A DNA stretch of 64,000 nt, from assembly GCA_017458065.1 (NCBI GenBank), contig JAFTGD010000047.1, forward strand, positions 1 through 64,000, written 5' to 3'. The DNA is from Oscillospiraceae bacterium. Lineage in GTDB: Bacteria > Bacillota > Clostridia > Oscillospirales > Oscillospiraceae. The translations under genes and the position numbers were made by a program. The notes beneath the pieces were generated by a model. That model did no database searches. It saw only the letters and a list, made by a program, of their open reading frames with translations, and was not told the DNA's origin. Shown one piece after another: positions 1 to 8,828 of this stretch (position 1 is the first letter of the stretch; each line of letters begins with the position of its first letter).

Positions 1-177
1 CTCCGAGCTTCAGTAATGATGTTATCCATTATAACACATTACGCGAATTACGTCAATTAAGAACATCAAGAAAACTGCAAAAAATCCAGGCTTGCTTAGC
101 TTGGTTAGATCCTTTTTTAATCTTCAGCTGTCAAACTCCCGTTATTACCGCAGCCATTCATCCTGAGCGGCTGCACT

Positions 178-215
178 AAGACTCCTGCGATACCAGTGAA
201 TTGCAGGAGTCTTTT
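178..215 (+). terminator. Terminator of a gene upstream of the window
   Basis: An 11-bp perfect inverted repeat (178-188 with 203-213, arm AAGACTCCTGC) with a 14-nt loop runs into a short T tract. It lies between the window edge and the cit promoter, so it probably ends a plus-strand gene outside the window. Bases 1-177 show no convincing coding frame. Confidence 0.75.
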
Positions 216-259
216 ATCATAGAATGCATTCTAATACTTCAAATAATGAAAAAAATGAT

Positions 260-288
260 TTGTCAAATATACAGATATATGTTATATT
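260..288 (+). promoter_or_regulatory. Predicted promoter of the citrate operon
   Basis: TTGTCA at 260-265 and TATATT at 283-288 are separated by exactly 17 bp, a good vegetative sigma match. They lie about 55 bp before the first cit start codon and after the upstream terminator. No regulator gene (such as a CitAB-type two-component system) lies nearby, so the control input is unknown. Confidence 0.55.
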
Positions 289-341
289 CATGATAAGACG
301 AAATGTCCGTATAAAAAGCGCAGAAAGGGGAGGAATGCCGT

Positions 342-641
342 TTGGTAATTCAAAAGCCGGCAATTGCCGGAACACTCGAGTCCAGTGACTGCATGGTCAC
401 AGTGGAACCCGGAGACGGAGGCATCGAACTGGATCTGGACAGTTCTGTGATCCGTCAGTATGGGAAACAGATCCGAAAGGTTATCTTTTCAACCCTTGAG
501 CGACTGGAAGTCAACGATGTACGCATTACTGTCGTTGACAAGGGAGCTCTCGACTGCACGATCAAAGCGCGTGTGGAGTGTGCGGTCTATCGTGCAAATG
601 ACGTGAAGGATCATCTGCCATGGGGAGGTGCGATTGTATGA
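342..641 (+). CDS. citD: Citrate lyase acyl carrier protein (gamma subunit)
   Basis: This 99-residue protein matches the family length. The N-terminal segment AGTLESSDC carries the serine that receives the 2'-(5''-phosphoribosyl)-3'-dephospho-CoA prosthetic group in the CitD family. The start is TTG at 342, with GGGAGG at 328-333 eight bases upstream; the nearby ATG at 335 is out of frame. The 3' end overlaps citE by an ATGA junction. In the holoenzyme the acetyl thioester on CitD is exchanged for citrate by CitF, and the product is cleaved by CitE. Confidence 0.95.
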   Translation: MVIQKPAIAGTLESSDCMVTVEPGDGGIELDLDSSVIRQYGKQIRKVIFSTLERLEVNDVRITVVDKGALDCTIKARVECAVYRANDVKDHLPWGGAIV

Positions 642-1537
642 ACCCGAATATGAAGCGCCTTCGCAGGAGCATGATGTTCCTGAACTGCCAGAAACCCGGT
701 CTCATTAAGGATCCGTACGTCTACGGACCGGATTCAATCATGTTGGATCTGGAAGACGCAGTAGCGGAAAAGGAGAAGGATGCGGCGCGCTATTCCCTGT
801 ACCACGCGCTGCAGGAAATCGATTATCGCGGGGTAGAGCGCGTAGTACGCATCAATGGCCTGGATACCGACCTCTGGCGTGAGGATATCCGCTGCTCGGT
901 TGCAGGCGGATGCGACTCCATTCGCATTCCGAAGACGGAAACCGCAAAGGATGTTCAGCTGGTGGAAGAAGCGGTTGAAGCAGCAGAGAAGGAATTTGGC
1001 ATTGAACCGGGAAGAACCCTGATCATGGCGGCGCTGGAGTCGGCCAGAGGCGTGATGAATGCGCTGGAAATCTGCGAGGCCTCTCCGCGCCTGTTTGGCA
1101 TAGCACTCTCCGGTGGAGACTATACAAAAGACCTGCAGACGACAATATCCGGAACCGGTGTGGAATTGATGGGCGCACGGCAGCACATGATCATTGCTGC
1201 GAGAGCAGCTGGGGTGCAGTGCTTTGACACGGTTTATACAAACCTCAACGATATGGAAGGCTTCCGTCGGGATGTTGAAACCATTCACACCATGGGCTTT
1301 GACGGAAAGTCCATCATCAACCCGCGTCAGATTCCGATTGTCCATGAGATCTTTACTCCGACGCAGAAAGAGATCATCTTTGCCGAAAAAGTCGTCCGTG
1401 AAATTGATACCAAGAAAGCGCAGGGCATTGGAGTCTTTACGGTAGACGGGAAAATGATCGATATCGCCTTCTATGACGGCGCGAAGCGGACGCTTGCCCT
1501 GGCAAGGGCATCCGGTGTATACAAGGGGGAACTGTAA
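638..1537 (+). CDS. citE: Citryl-ACP lyase, citrate lyase beta subunit
   Basis: This 299-aa protein of the HpcH/HpaI aldolase/CitE family cleaves citryl-ACP to oxaloacetate and acetyl-ACP. Family signatures visible are LDLEDAV near the N-terminus, ALESARGVMNA in the middle and FGIALSGGDYTKDL, which supply acidic metal and CoA-contacting residues. The start at ATG 638 overlaps the citD stop, and GGGGAGG at 622-628 is well placed. A frame open from 620 exists but would begin without a good ribosome site. citF begins immediately downstream. Confidence 0.95.
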   Translation: MNPNMKRLRRSMMFLNCQKPGLIKDPYVYGPDSIMLDLEDAVAEKEKDAARYSLYHALQEIDYRGVERVVRINGLDTDLWREDIRCSVAGGCDSIRIPKTETAKDVQLVEEAVEAAEKEFGIEPGRTLIMAALESARGVMNALEICEASPRLFGIALSGGDYTKDLQTTISGTGVELMGARQHMIIAARAAGVQCFDTVYTNLNDMEGFRRDVETIHTMGFDGKSIINPRQIPIVHEIFTPTQKEIIFAEKVVREIDTKKAQGIGVFTVDGKMIDIAFYDGAKRTLALARASGVYKGEL

Positions 1538-1538
1538 T

Positions 1539-3101
1539 ATGATAAATGCAGTCGGCAGAGAAATCCCTGATGAAATCCTCAAGCTAACCGGAAAAGAACC
1601 GTTCCAGGGGAACAACTATAAAAACGGAGTTCCTTTCAGACGGGTGGCACCCATCATTCGCCCGGTCATGGACAATGAGCATTCCAAGCTGGTCAAGGAT
1701 ATCCACGAAGCTCTGGTCAAGTGCAAGGCTCACAGCGGCATGACGGTCAGCTTCCACCACCATTTCCGCGAAGGCGACCTGATTGTCAACATGGTCATGG
1801 AAGAGATCCATAAGATGGGTCTGAAAAACATTACTCTTGCCGCCACTTCTCTCGGCAAGGCGCACGACCCGCTCGTCCCAATGATCGAAGACGGAACCAT
1901 TACCCGGATTGAGGCGTCCGGTGTACGCGGAAAGATCGGCGAGGCGATCTCTGACGGAAAACTCAAAGGTCTTGCCATCATGCGATCCCACGGCGGTCGT
2001 GTCCGTTCCCTGGTTACCGGCGAGACCAAGGTGGATATCGCCTTTATCGGCGCACCCACTTCCGATGATTACGGCAACCTGCGCGGCATCGGCGGTAAAA
2101 CCAACTGCGGCGTACTGAGCTACAGCCACGTGGACGGTGACTGCGCCGAATACGTGGTGGCAATCACGGACTGCCTGGTACCGTTCCCGAACTTCCCGGC
2201 GCACATCTCCATGACCAAAGTGGATTATGTCTGCGTAGTGGATGCGATCGGCATACCTGAAAAAATCGCCACAGGCGCAGCAAAACCCACGACCGACCAG
2301 CGCAAGCTGATGATGGCGGAATACTGTACACAGGTAGTTGTAAACACGCCGTATTTTAAGGAAGGCTTCTCCTATCAGACCGGCGTCGGCGGTGCATCCA
2401 TTGCATCTACTATTTCGCTGACGAAGATCATGGAAGAGCGCGGCATCAAGATGGGCTTCGGCGTCGGAGGCCTGACCAAACCCATGTGCGACCTGCTCGA
2501 CAGAGGCATGGTGCGTGTACTGATGGATACCCAGGCCTTTGACCTGGATGCGGTATCGAATGTCATCAATCCTGCGCATCACCGCATTACCGCCGGGGCA
2601 TACGCGAACCCATTTAACAAGGGCGCCTTTGTAAACAAGCTGGATTACGTGATTCTGGCGTCTCTCGAAGTTGATGTACACTTCAACTGCAACGTCGTGG
2701 TAGGCTCTGACGGCGTTATCACCGGCGCCCAGGGCGGTCACCCGGATACTGCGCAGGGTGCAAAATGCACGATCGTCATTTGCCCGCTGCTGCAGGGAAG
2801 AATCCCGGCCATCTGCACTGACGTAACGACGGTAACGACCCCCGGTGAAAGCGTCGACATAGTTGTCACGGATTACGGCGTGGCCGTGAACCCCAATCGT
2901 CATGATCTGCTGGAAGCGCTTCAGAAGGCAGACTGTGTCCCGCTGAAGACGATTGAAGAACTTCGAGATATTGCCTACAGTATCGTCGGCGAACCTGAAC
3001 CTGTAGAGTTTGAAGACCGTGTTGTCGGCATCATCGAGGCGCGCGACGGAACCATCATGGATGTTGTGCGTCAGGCAAAGCATTATTCATTCGATGATTG
3101 A
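1539..3101 (+). CDS. citF: Citrate lyase alpha subunit, citrate:acetyl-ACP transferase
   Basis: This 520-aa protein has the family length and matches CitF throughout. It swaps acetate for citrate on the CitD thioester. Recognisable segments are SGMTVSFHHHFREGD (about residues 67-81), AFIGAPTSDDYGN and TGAQGGHPDTAQG. The start ATG at 1539 lies one base after the citE stop, with AAGGGGGA upstream; the frame is open further upstream only as read-through of citE sequence. It is co-transcribed with citDE. Confidence 0.96.
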   Translation: MINAVGREIPDEILKLTGKEPFQGNNYKNGVPFRRVAPIIRPVMDNEHSKLVKDIHEALVKCKAHSGMTVSFHHHFREGDLIVNMVMEEIHKMGLKNITLAATSLGKAHDPLVPMIEDGTITRIEASGVRGKIGEAISDGKLKGLAIMRSHGGRVRSLVTGETKVDIAFIGAPTSDDYGNLRGIGGKTNCGVLSYSHVDGDCAEYVVAITDCLVPFPNFPAHISMTKVDYVCVVDAIGIPEKIATGAAKPTTDQRKLMMAEYCTQVVVNTPYFKEGFSYQTGVGGASIASTISLTKIMEERGIKMGFGVGGLTKPMCDLLDRGMVRVLMDTQAFDLDAVSNVINPAHHRITAGAYANPFNKGAFVNKLDYVILASLEVDVHFNCNVVVGSDGVITGAQGGHPDTAQGAKCTIVICPLLQGRIPAICTDVTTVTTPGESVDIVVTDYGVAVNPNRHDLLEALQKADCVPLKTIEELRDIAYSIVGEPEPVEFEDRVVGIIEARDGTIMDVVRQAKHYSFDD

Positions 3102-3152
3102 GAAACCCAGCACCAGACCCTATACAAAAACTGAATAAAAGGAAAGGTTTCT

Positions 3153-4565
3153 ATGAGTAATACTATCGTTGGCATTCTGGGTCTTTTGACCATTATTGCC
3201 ATAGTTGTCACCCTGTTCAAGAGCAAGACTCAGCCTGCCATTGCCTTTATCGTCTGGCCAACGATCCTCGCCCTTATACTGATCATCTCCGGCCGCATCA
3301 CCGGTGAGAACTTTTCAGCCATGATTAAGTCCGGCTTCTCCAGCACCGGCCCGACGGCCGCCCTGTTCGTGTTCTCCGTGCTGTACTTCGGCATCATGAC
3401 AGATGCGGGAATGTTCGATGTCATCATCAATAAGCTTATGAAAATGGTAGGTGACAGCATCGTCGGTGTCTGCGTCATGACTGCCGTTATTGCCTTGATC
3501 GGCCACCTGGACGGCGGCGGAGCCTCCACCTTCTGCATTGTGATTCCTGCCATGCTGCCTGTGTTCAAAAGAATGCACATGCGCAAGACATCGCTTCTGC
3601 GTATCGCGGTGCTGTCTATGGGCGTACTGAACCTGATGCCCTGGGCAGGCCCAACGATGCGTGCGGCATCCGTTCTGGGCATTGAGGCCGGCAGCCTCTG
3701 GCAGACCATCCTGCCCATCCAGATCTTCGGTATCGTTCTTGCCCTGGCTCACGCCGTGTTTACCGGCTTCCAGGAAAAGAAACGCGGTGCCGGTCTCAAC
3801 GGGAAGCTGGCTGAAATCGAAGGCACCGTGGATCTGGAGGAGACCGCTGAACAGGCGCAGAACGAACTGGCCCGTCCCAAACTGTTCCTCTTCAACATTA
3901 TCCTGACTATCGCAGTTATCTTCCTGCTGATTTGGGGCGACGGCTTCGATCTGCCCACTTACTTCCCCTTCATGGTCGGCTGTGCCATTGCTCTCTTTGT
4001 GAACTACGGCTTCACCGCCAATATGCACAAGAAGATCATCAACCTCCATGCCGGTCCCGCTCTGATGATGTGCTCCACCCTGATGGGTGCCGCCATTCTG
4101 ATGGGCGTGCTGACCTCCAGCATCGGCGCCGACGGCAAGGTTATCTCCGCCAAGGTCATGGAGCTGCCTGAGGATGCCATTCCCTCTGTGGTGCGCTGCC
4201 TGGCCGGTCTGGTCTCCGGTGTGCTGCCCGCGTTCCTGGGACAGAACCTGCCTCTGGTCATCGGCTTCCTGTCTGTGCCTCTGGCTCTGGCCTTCGATAC
4301 CGACTCCTACTTCTACGGCCTCATGCCCGTTATCATCGGCATCGGTCAGGCGTTCGGCGTCGAGGCACTGCCCATCGCCGTTGCAATGGTGGTCTGCCGC
4401 AACTGCGCGACCTTTATCAGCCCGATGGTCCCGGCAACTCTGCTTGGAATCGGCCTTGCGGATGTGGATATCAAAGACCATATCAAGAGCAGCTTCTTCT
4501 ATGTGTGGATCTTCTCGATCCTCTGTATGCTGTTTGCTGTCGTTATCGGTATTCTGCCGCTTTAA
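3153..4565 (+). CDS. CitMHS-family citrate transporter
   Basis: This 470-aa polytopic membrane protein has about 12 hydrophobic segments and the conserved loop GHLDGGGASTFC near residue 112. It matches the CitMHS family (TC 2.A.11), whose Bacillus members import citrate complexed to a divalent metal with protons. GGAAAGG lies upstream of ATG 3153. Its place between lyase subunits and the lyase ligase makes citrate the obvious substrate. The preferred metal cannot be read from the sequence. Confidence 0.88.
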   Translation: MSNTIVGILGLLTIIAIVVTLFKSKTQPAIAFIVWPTILALILIISGRITGENFSAMIKSGFSSTGPTAALFVFSVLYFGIMTDAGMFDVIINKLMKMVGDSIVGVCVMTAVIALIGHLDGGGASTFCIVIPAMLPVFKRMHMRKTSLLRIAVLSMGVLNLMPWAGPTMRAASVLGIEAGSLWQTILPIQIFGIVLALAHAVFTGFQEKKRGAGLNGKLAEIEGTVDLEETAEQAQNELARPKLFLFNIILTIAVIFLLIWGDGFDLPTYFPFMVGCAIALFVNYGFTANMHKKIINLHAGPALMMCSTLMGAAILMGVLTSSIGADGKVISAKVMELPEDAIPSVVRCLAGLVSGVLPAFLGQNLPLVIGFLSVPLALAFDTDSYFYGLMPVIIGIGQAFGVEALPIAVAMVVCRNCATFISPMVPATLLGIGLADVDIKDHIKSSFFYVWIFSILCMLFAVVIGILPL

Positions 4566-4593
4566 AGCAAGCGCTTGAGCTGAAACATAATCA

Positions 4594-4634
4594 GTCCCCC
4601 CTGGTACTCTTTTCTATCAGGGGGACCCTTTTTT
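4594..4634 (+). terminator. Internal terminator-like hairpin between transporter and citC
   Basis: GTCCCCCCTG (4594-4603) pairs with CAGGGGGAC (4618-4626) with one bulged C and a 14-nt loop, and is followed by CC and a run of eight T residues. This is a canonical intrinsic terminator placed inside the operon. citC follows within 20 bp, so it probably lowers expression of the maturation genes (citC, citXG) relative to the subunits. A promoter could instead lie within the transporter gene. Confidence 0.8.
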
Positions 4635-4650
4635 TGATGGGGGATTGAGA

Positions 4651-5688
4651 ATGGGATCTGTCGGTGAAATCTATCCGAACGACTTCCGTACCAATGCGCA
4701 GATGGACGAACTGCTGCAGAGAGAAGGGATTCGAAGGGACAAAAATCTGGATTACAGCTGTGGTGCGTTTGATGACGACGGCATTTTGATCGGGACCGGG
4801 AGCAGCTATAAAAATACGCTTCGCTGCCTTGCGGTTTCAGGCGAACACCGCGGGGAAGGTTTGATGAACCAGGTCGTCAGCCACCTGATGGAACGGGAGA
4901 TCCAGCAGGGCTACAGCCATGTTTTCCTCTATACAAAAGAAAAGAACGCCGGAATATTCAGGGATCTCGGCTTTTATGAGATCGTGCGGGTTGAAAACGA
5001 ACTGGTATTCCTGGAAAACCGGCGTGACGGGTTTGCCCGTTATCTGAAGAGGCTGGAACAGACTCGGCGTGAAGGGCGCAGCGCGGCCGTGGTGATGAAT
5101 GCAAATCCCTTTACGCTGGGCCACAGGCATCTGGTGGAACAGGCATCTTCAGAGAATGACTGGCTCCATCTGTTTCTCCTCAGCGAAGAGGCGGGACCGA
5201 TCCCGTTTTCTGTCCGGAAAAAGCTGGTTCTGGAAGGAACCGCAGACCTGAAAAATGTGATTTTTCATGAGACAGGTCCGTATATCATTTCCTCGGTAAC
5301 CTTTCCCAGTTATTTTTTGCGGGACGAAGATACGGCCATTCTGGCGCATGCGAAGCTGGATCTGGCGGTGTTTGAAAGAATAGCCGCGATATTGGGGATC
5401 ACGGTGCGCTACGCGGGGGAAGAAAAGAGCAGCCATGTGACGTCGCTTTACAATGAAAGCATGGCAGAAATGCTCCCAAAGCAGGGGATCCGTTTTCGGG
5501 AGATCCCCCGTCTGTCCATTGACGGCGAGATTGTCAGCGCAAGTACGGTTCGCCAGGCAATTCATGACGGCCATCAGGAACGGATTGCATTTATGCTTCC
5601 CGAAAGCACCAAACGGTATTTAGAAAGTGCGGAAGCCGGAGAGGTACTCTCCGCGATCCGCGCCATGGATGAGGCGAGACATTACTGA
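4651..5688 (+). CDS. citC: [Citrate (pro-3S)-lyase] ligase
   Basis: This 345-aa ligase activates citrate lyase by ATP-dependent acetylation of the CitD prosthetic-group thiol. The N-terminal ~120 residues are a GNAT-like domain (SGEHRGEGLMNQVV motif), and the C-terminal part is a nucleotidyltransferase with the HxGH-like signature NPFTLGHRHL. The start ATG 4651 has GGGGG seven bases upstream; a TTG at 4645 is in frame but too close to that site. The stop shares one base with the citXG start (TGATG). Confidence 0.93.
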   Translation: MGSVGEIYPNDFRTNAQMDELLQREGIRRDKNLDYSCGAFDDDGILIGTGSSYKNTLRCLAVSGEHRGEGLMNQVVSHLMEREIQQGYSHVFLYTKEKNAGIFRDLGFYEIVRVENELVFLENRRDGFARYLKRLEQTRREGRSAAVVMNANPFTLGHRHLVEQASSENDWLHLFLLSEEAGPIPFSVRKKLVLEGTADLKNVIFHETGPYIISSVTFPSYFLRDEDTAILAHAKLDLAVFERIAAILGITVRYAGEEKSSHVTSLYNESMAEMLPKQGIRFREIPRLSIDGEIVSASTVRQAIHDGHQERIAFMLPESTKRYLESAEAGEVLSAIRAMDEARHY

Positions 5689-7061
5689 TGCTGGAAGTGA
5701 CATTGTCAGAAATACTGGCAGCCAGAGACCGAAGGGCTGAGGCACAGCGGATACTGCTGAAACAATATGCAAGGCCGGTTCTGTCTTATACCATGAACAT
5801 ACCCGGCCCGGTGAAGGACAGCGCTCTGATCCGCAGGGGCTTTGAAACGGGCCTGAGGCTGCTGTACAGCGCCCTGAAAGAGGCGGAGATCCCGATCCTT
5901 TCATTCTCGGAAATCCGGGAAATCACTGGTTGTGAGTGGCTTGGCGTTCTCGACACGGAAGCTGAGAAACTGAAGTCAATCTGTGTAAGCATTGAGGAGT
6001 CGTGTCCCCTCGGCCGCCTGTTCGACATGGACGTGATCAATGTAGACGGCCGAAAGCTCGCGCGCTCTGCGGAGCGCCCATGCTTCGTATGCGGAGCGCC
6101 GGGGCGCAGCTGCGCTTCCCGGCGCCTGCACAGCCTTGAGGAATTGAATGCTGCGGTATTAAAACTCCTCCAGGGCAGTCTGAAGGAAGCAGATGCAGAT
6201 TGTCTCGACGCTCTGGCAACCACGGCGCTTCTCGAAGAAGTGGAGACGACACCCAAGCCCGGTCTTGTAGACCGGAATAACAACGGATCCCACAGAGACA
6301 TGACTCCGGAACTCTTTCGCCGGAGCGCCGAGACACTTCGGGGAACCTGGCGGGAATTCTTTCTGACCGGAGTGGAAACGGCATTGCTTCCTGCACCGGA
6401 AGCATTCAAAAAGCTTCGTATGTTCGGACAGGAAGCTGAAAAAAAGATGCTGAACGCAACAGGCGGAATCAACACGCATAAAGGGGCTGTTTTTACGCTG
6501 GGTACGGTGTGCGCTGCAATTGGCCGCCTCTGGAGACCCGAAGACCCCTGCCGGGATTGGAAGCGGATTGCTGCGGAATGTGCGGACTTGTGTGTGCAGG
6601 CAGTCGAAGAAGACTTTTTCCGGCTACGGCAGAAAGGAGAAGCGCATACTGCCGGTGAGAGATTATACCTTGAGTTCGGTCACAGAGGTGTTCGGGGAGA
6701 AGTCGCGGACGGGCTCCCTGCCGTGCTGGAGGCTGCGCTTCCGGCTCTGGAAACCGGTCTGGCTATGGGTAAAAGCCGCAATGACGCCGGCGTATATGCT
6801 CTGCTGCAGCTCATTGCCAGAGTCGAAGATACCAACATGATCAAACGCGGAGGGCTGAAGCTGGCGGAAGATATCGCAGCTGAAATTAGAGCTTTTCTGG
6901 AGGCGGAGCCCTTTCCGGAATTGAGTCTGGTAGAAGAATGGGACAGAATGTTTATCCGGCAGAATCTCTCGCCGGGCGGCTGTGCAGACCTGTTATCAGT
7001 CAGTTATTTTCTGCTTGACTGGAAAAAGACCCAGCTTCAGAAAGAAAAGGGCTCAGCCTGA
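5688..7061 (+). CDS. citXG: Fused CitX-CitG, prosthetic-group transferase and synthase
   Basis: This 457-aa protein joins two enzymes. Residues 1 to ~165 are CitX, which transfers the phosphoribosyl-dephospho-CoA group to apo-CitD, with the conserved RPCFVCGAPGRSC stretch. Residues ~170-457 are CitG, which makes triphosphoribosyl-dephospho-CoA, with PKPGLVDRNNNGSH, GGINTHKG and GKSRNDAGVY. Such fusions are known, for example in Haemophilus. The gene is translationally coupled to citC and closes the operon. Confidence 0.94.
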   Translation: MLEVTLSEILAARDRRAEAQRILLKQYARPVLSYTMNIPGPVKDSALIRRGFETGLRLLYSALKEAEIPILSFSEIREITGCEWLGVLDTEAEKLKSICVSIEESCPLGRLFDMDVINVDGRKLARSAERPCFVCGAPGRSCASRRLHSLEELNAAVLKLLQGSLKEADADCLDALATTALLEEVETTPKPGLVDRNNNGSHRDMTPELFRRSAETLRGTWREFFLTGVETALLPAPEAFKKLRMFGQEAEKKMLNATGGINTHKGAVFTLGTVCAAIGRLWRPEDPCRDWKRIAAECADLCVQAVEEDFFRLRQKGEAHTAGERLYLEFGHRGVRGEVADGLPAVLEAALPALETGLAMGKSRNDAGVYALLQLIARVEDTNMIKRGGLKLAEDIAAEIRAFLEAEPFPELSLVEEWDRMFIRQNLSPGGCADLLSVSYFLLDWKKTQLQKEKGSA

Positions 7062-7094
7062 GATCAAATCATACTCTTCCGGCGGAAACCTGAT

Positions 7095-7156
7095 AAACTC
7101 CCTCTATGAGAGACAGTATAAGAAGACACTGTCATTCGGAGAGGGAGTTTTGTTTT
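7095..7156 (+). terminator. Terminator of the citrate operon
   Basis: An 11-bp outer stem (7095-7105 with 7140-7150, arm AAACTCCCTCT) encloses a 6-bp inner stem (GACAGT 7112-7117 with ACTGTC 7128-7133) and is followed by TTTTGTTTT. It lies 33 bp after the citXG stop. The weak plus-strand frame across it (6982-7242) has no ribosome site and is not called. Confidence 0.85.
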
Positions 7157-7254
7157 GGAACACAGGCGGAGGGCAGGAAAACAGAAATCGGAGATATCAG
7201 ATGCTGCAGCGGCTTTCCGAGCGGGAAAAAATGACTTTGTAACGAAGAAAGCAA

Positions 7255-7286
7255 CCAAGGCACTCTGCCACAGCAGAGCGCCTTGG
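7255..7286 (-). terminator. Terminator of the sigma/anti-sigma pair
   Basis: CCAAGGC-A-CTCTGC (7255-7268) pairs with GCAGAG-C-GCCTTGG (7273-7286), a stem of 13 pairs with one mismatch and a 4-nt loop. Read on the minus strand it follows the anti-sigma stop by about 25 bp and runs into a T-rich stretch. Confidence 0.7.
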
Positions 7287-7312
7287 TGATTTGCTGATGC
7301 TTCGGAACCGGG

Positions 7313-7933
7313 TCAAAAATCAAACCCGAGTTCTTCTTTTGCCTTATCCAGCCAGAGAGCAGTATTCCCGTTTGTGCGGGCAACATATCCTGCTGTCCAG
7401 TCTTCCTCCGATGGATGAAGGTATTCCGCATAACCATAGTGCTCCAATTCAGGTCCGTTTTTCCCGATGATCCAATAGTGCAGAACGCCTTCCTCATCAG
7501 TAAACTGATAAATGTATGGCTTCGTTTCCGATATCCGATCCGTGATGTCAAGATGTTCGCCGTTGACGATAAAGTACATACGTCCGTTCTCAAAGCTTAC
7601 GGGCTCCGTGAGATTGTCCGTGTGGACGTAGACAGTTGTTTCGATGCCTCCGTCTGTCTTTTCGGCACGGACTTCCATGTTTCCGCCCCAGCCAAAAACT
7701 GCCTGTCCAGCGGAATATGCTGCGATGCCGAGAGAAAGAATCAGTGCTGCTGCCAATGCCAGCGTAAGAATGCGTTTTCTTACTGTATGCCGCGGTTTAT
7801 ACTGTGTTTCGCTCTGTTCAATCTTCATCTTTGTCAACTCCTTGATTTTCATCATGGAGACGACGTTCATTTCATCCATAGGAACGGAACAATCCTCGTA
7901 ACCGTTCAGTAATTCATGAATCCTGATTTCCAT
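7313..7933 (-). CDS. Putative membrane-anchored anti-sigma factor
   Basis: This 206-aa protein has a cytoplasmic N-terminus of ~50 residues (HELLNGYEDCSVPMDE), one membrane helix (about residues 54-76, LTLALAAALILSLGIAAYSAG) and an extracytoplasmic domain without a family I can name. The N-terminal style is common in Clostridia proteins encoded beside ECF sigma genes. AGGAGG precedes ATG 7933, which is 15 bp after the sigma gene's end. The anti-sigma role is inferred from topology and position. Because the sigma gene is broken, this protein may have no partner. Confidence 0.6.
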   Translation of the reverse strand: MEIRIHELLNGYEDCSVPMDEMNVVSMMKIKELTKMKIEQSETQYKPRHTVRKRILTLALAAALILSLGIAAYSAGQAVFGWGGNMEVRAEKTDGGIETTVYVHTDNLTEPVSFENGRMYFIVNGEHLDITDRISETKPYIYQFTDEEGVLHYWIIGKNGPELEHYGYAEYLHPSEEDWTAGYVARTNGNTALWLDKAKEELGFDF

Positions 7934-7948
7934 TCAAGCCGCCTCCTG

Positions 7949-8485
7949 TCATGCTTCAAATCCAGTAAGATGCTGATGAAGCTTTTCCCGTCCGCGCCTG
8001 AGCCGGGTTTTGATTGTGGACGGATTCATTTTCATCTTTTCTGCAATTACTGAAACACTCTGACAGTAGTAGTAATGACGAAGAAAGATTTCCCGGTCCG
8101 GCTGCGTCATGGAGAGCACTGCTTCCCGCACCTGCCGATCCCGCTCTTCCTGATCTATTTATTCAATCAGTGAGTCTTCTTCAAACAGCAGGATATCCTC
8201 TTCCAACGGCAGTTCCAGTGCCTTTTCCCGCAGTTTCCGCAGAGCAAGACTTCGCGCTACGCGGCTTAAATATCCTTTTATATTCAGGGGGAAAAGCCTC
8301 TCCGAGCATTTCCAGAGGGTGACAAACACGTCAGCGGTGACCTCTTCCACGTCCTCACGACGCATACAGTTCTGCAGAACGCTGTTTACGATGGTTCCGA
8401 CGTAGCTGCCGTATCGGTCTATGAACCATTCCAGCGCCTGTTGATCTCCTGACTGTAGCTGCGTTAATGCTTTGGCATCCGTCAA
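7949..8485 (-). pseudogene. ECF-type sigma factor gene interrupted by an in-frame TAA
   Basis: The first part encodes sigma region 2 (QALEWFIDRYGSYV, then EDVEEVTADVFVTLWK) and the second encodes region 4 (MTQPDREIFLRHYY, then MKMNPSTIKTRLRRGREKL). Both halves are in the same frame and separated only by a TAA at 8159-8161, so one nucleotide change explains the break. The best start is TTG 8485, placed after GAGGTGAG; a GTG at 8494 is also open. A GTG at 8131 could in principle restart translation of the region 4 half. Without read-through the two domains cannot form one protein. Confidence 0.8.
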
Positions 8486-8588
8486 GCATCTCACCTCGAT
8501 TCTCTTCTATCACGGCCGTTCACTTATAATAGTCCAATTTTAGGCTGAATGGTTTCATTATTTGAAAACTTTTTTTCAGAGGACACCG

Positions 8589-8747
8589 TCACACGCGTGG
8601 CATACAAGTATGGTTGAAAGGAGCGGAAAGCGTCATGCTGTCGATGTTCTCCGCATCCTCCTCGATCCGGGCGGCCGTAATCGCCAGTTTCGACATCTGC
8701 GGATGATAAAACAGAGCGCCATCCACGTATACGCGAAAAAGGCTCAT
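8589..8747 (-). pseudogene. Fragment of a phage minor tail/structural protein
   Basis: This 52-codon frame has a good ribosome site (GGAGGG) and begins MSLFRVYVDGALFYHP, followed by LAITAARIEEDAENIDS and MTLSAPFNH. That matches my recollection of the extreme N-terminus of Clostridia prophage minor structural (tail endopeptidase-like) proteins, which normally run to hundreds of residues. Here the frame stops soon after, so only the 5' end of the gene survives. It is the first of three phage gene scraps in the next 800 bp. Confidence 0.6.
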
Positions 8748-8828
8748 GGGCAGCCCTCCTTCACAAAATGAAAACAGAGCCGGTTTCCCGACTCTGTCAG
8801 AAGTATTCAGTTAGCTAAACTGGAATTG

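Noticed and set aside
1584..3083. Long minus-strand open frame opposite citF
   Set aside because: It is antisense to a clear citF gene, has no ribosome site and no recognisable domain. Similar shadows occur opposite the transporter, nfnB (39894-41363), the clostripain gene (46941-49184) and pcrA (51288-53411 on plus) because of codon bias at moderate GC.
6982..7242. Plus-strand frame across the citrate-operon terminator
   Set aside because: It reads through a perfect hairpin terminator, lacks a ribosome site and overlaps citXG out of frame.
8562..8771. Plus-strand 69-codon frame
   Set aside because: The opposite strand carries the recognisable phage tail fragment with a good ribosome site, so this is its shadow.
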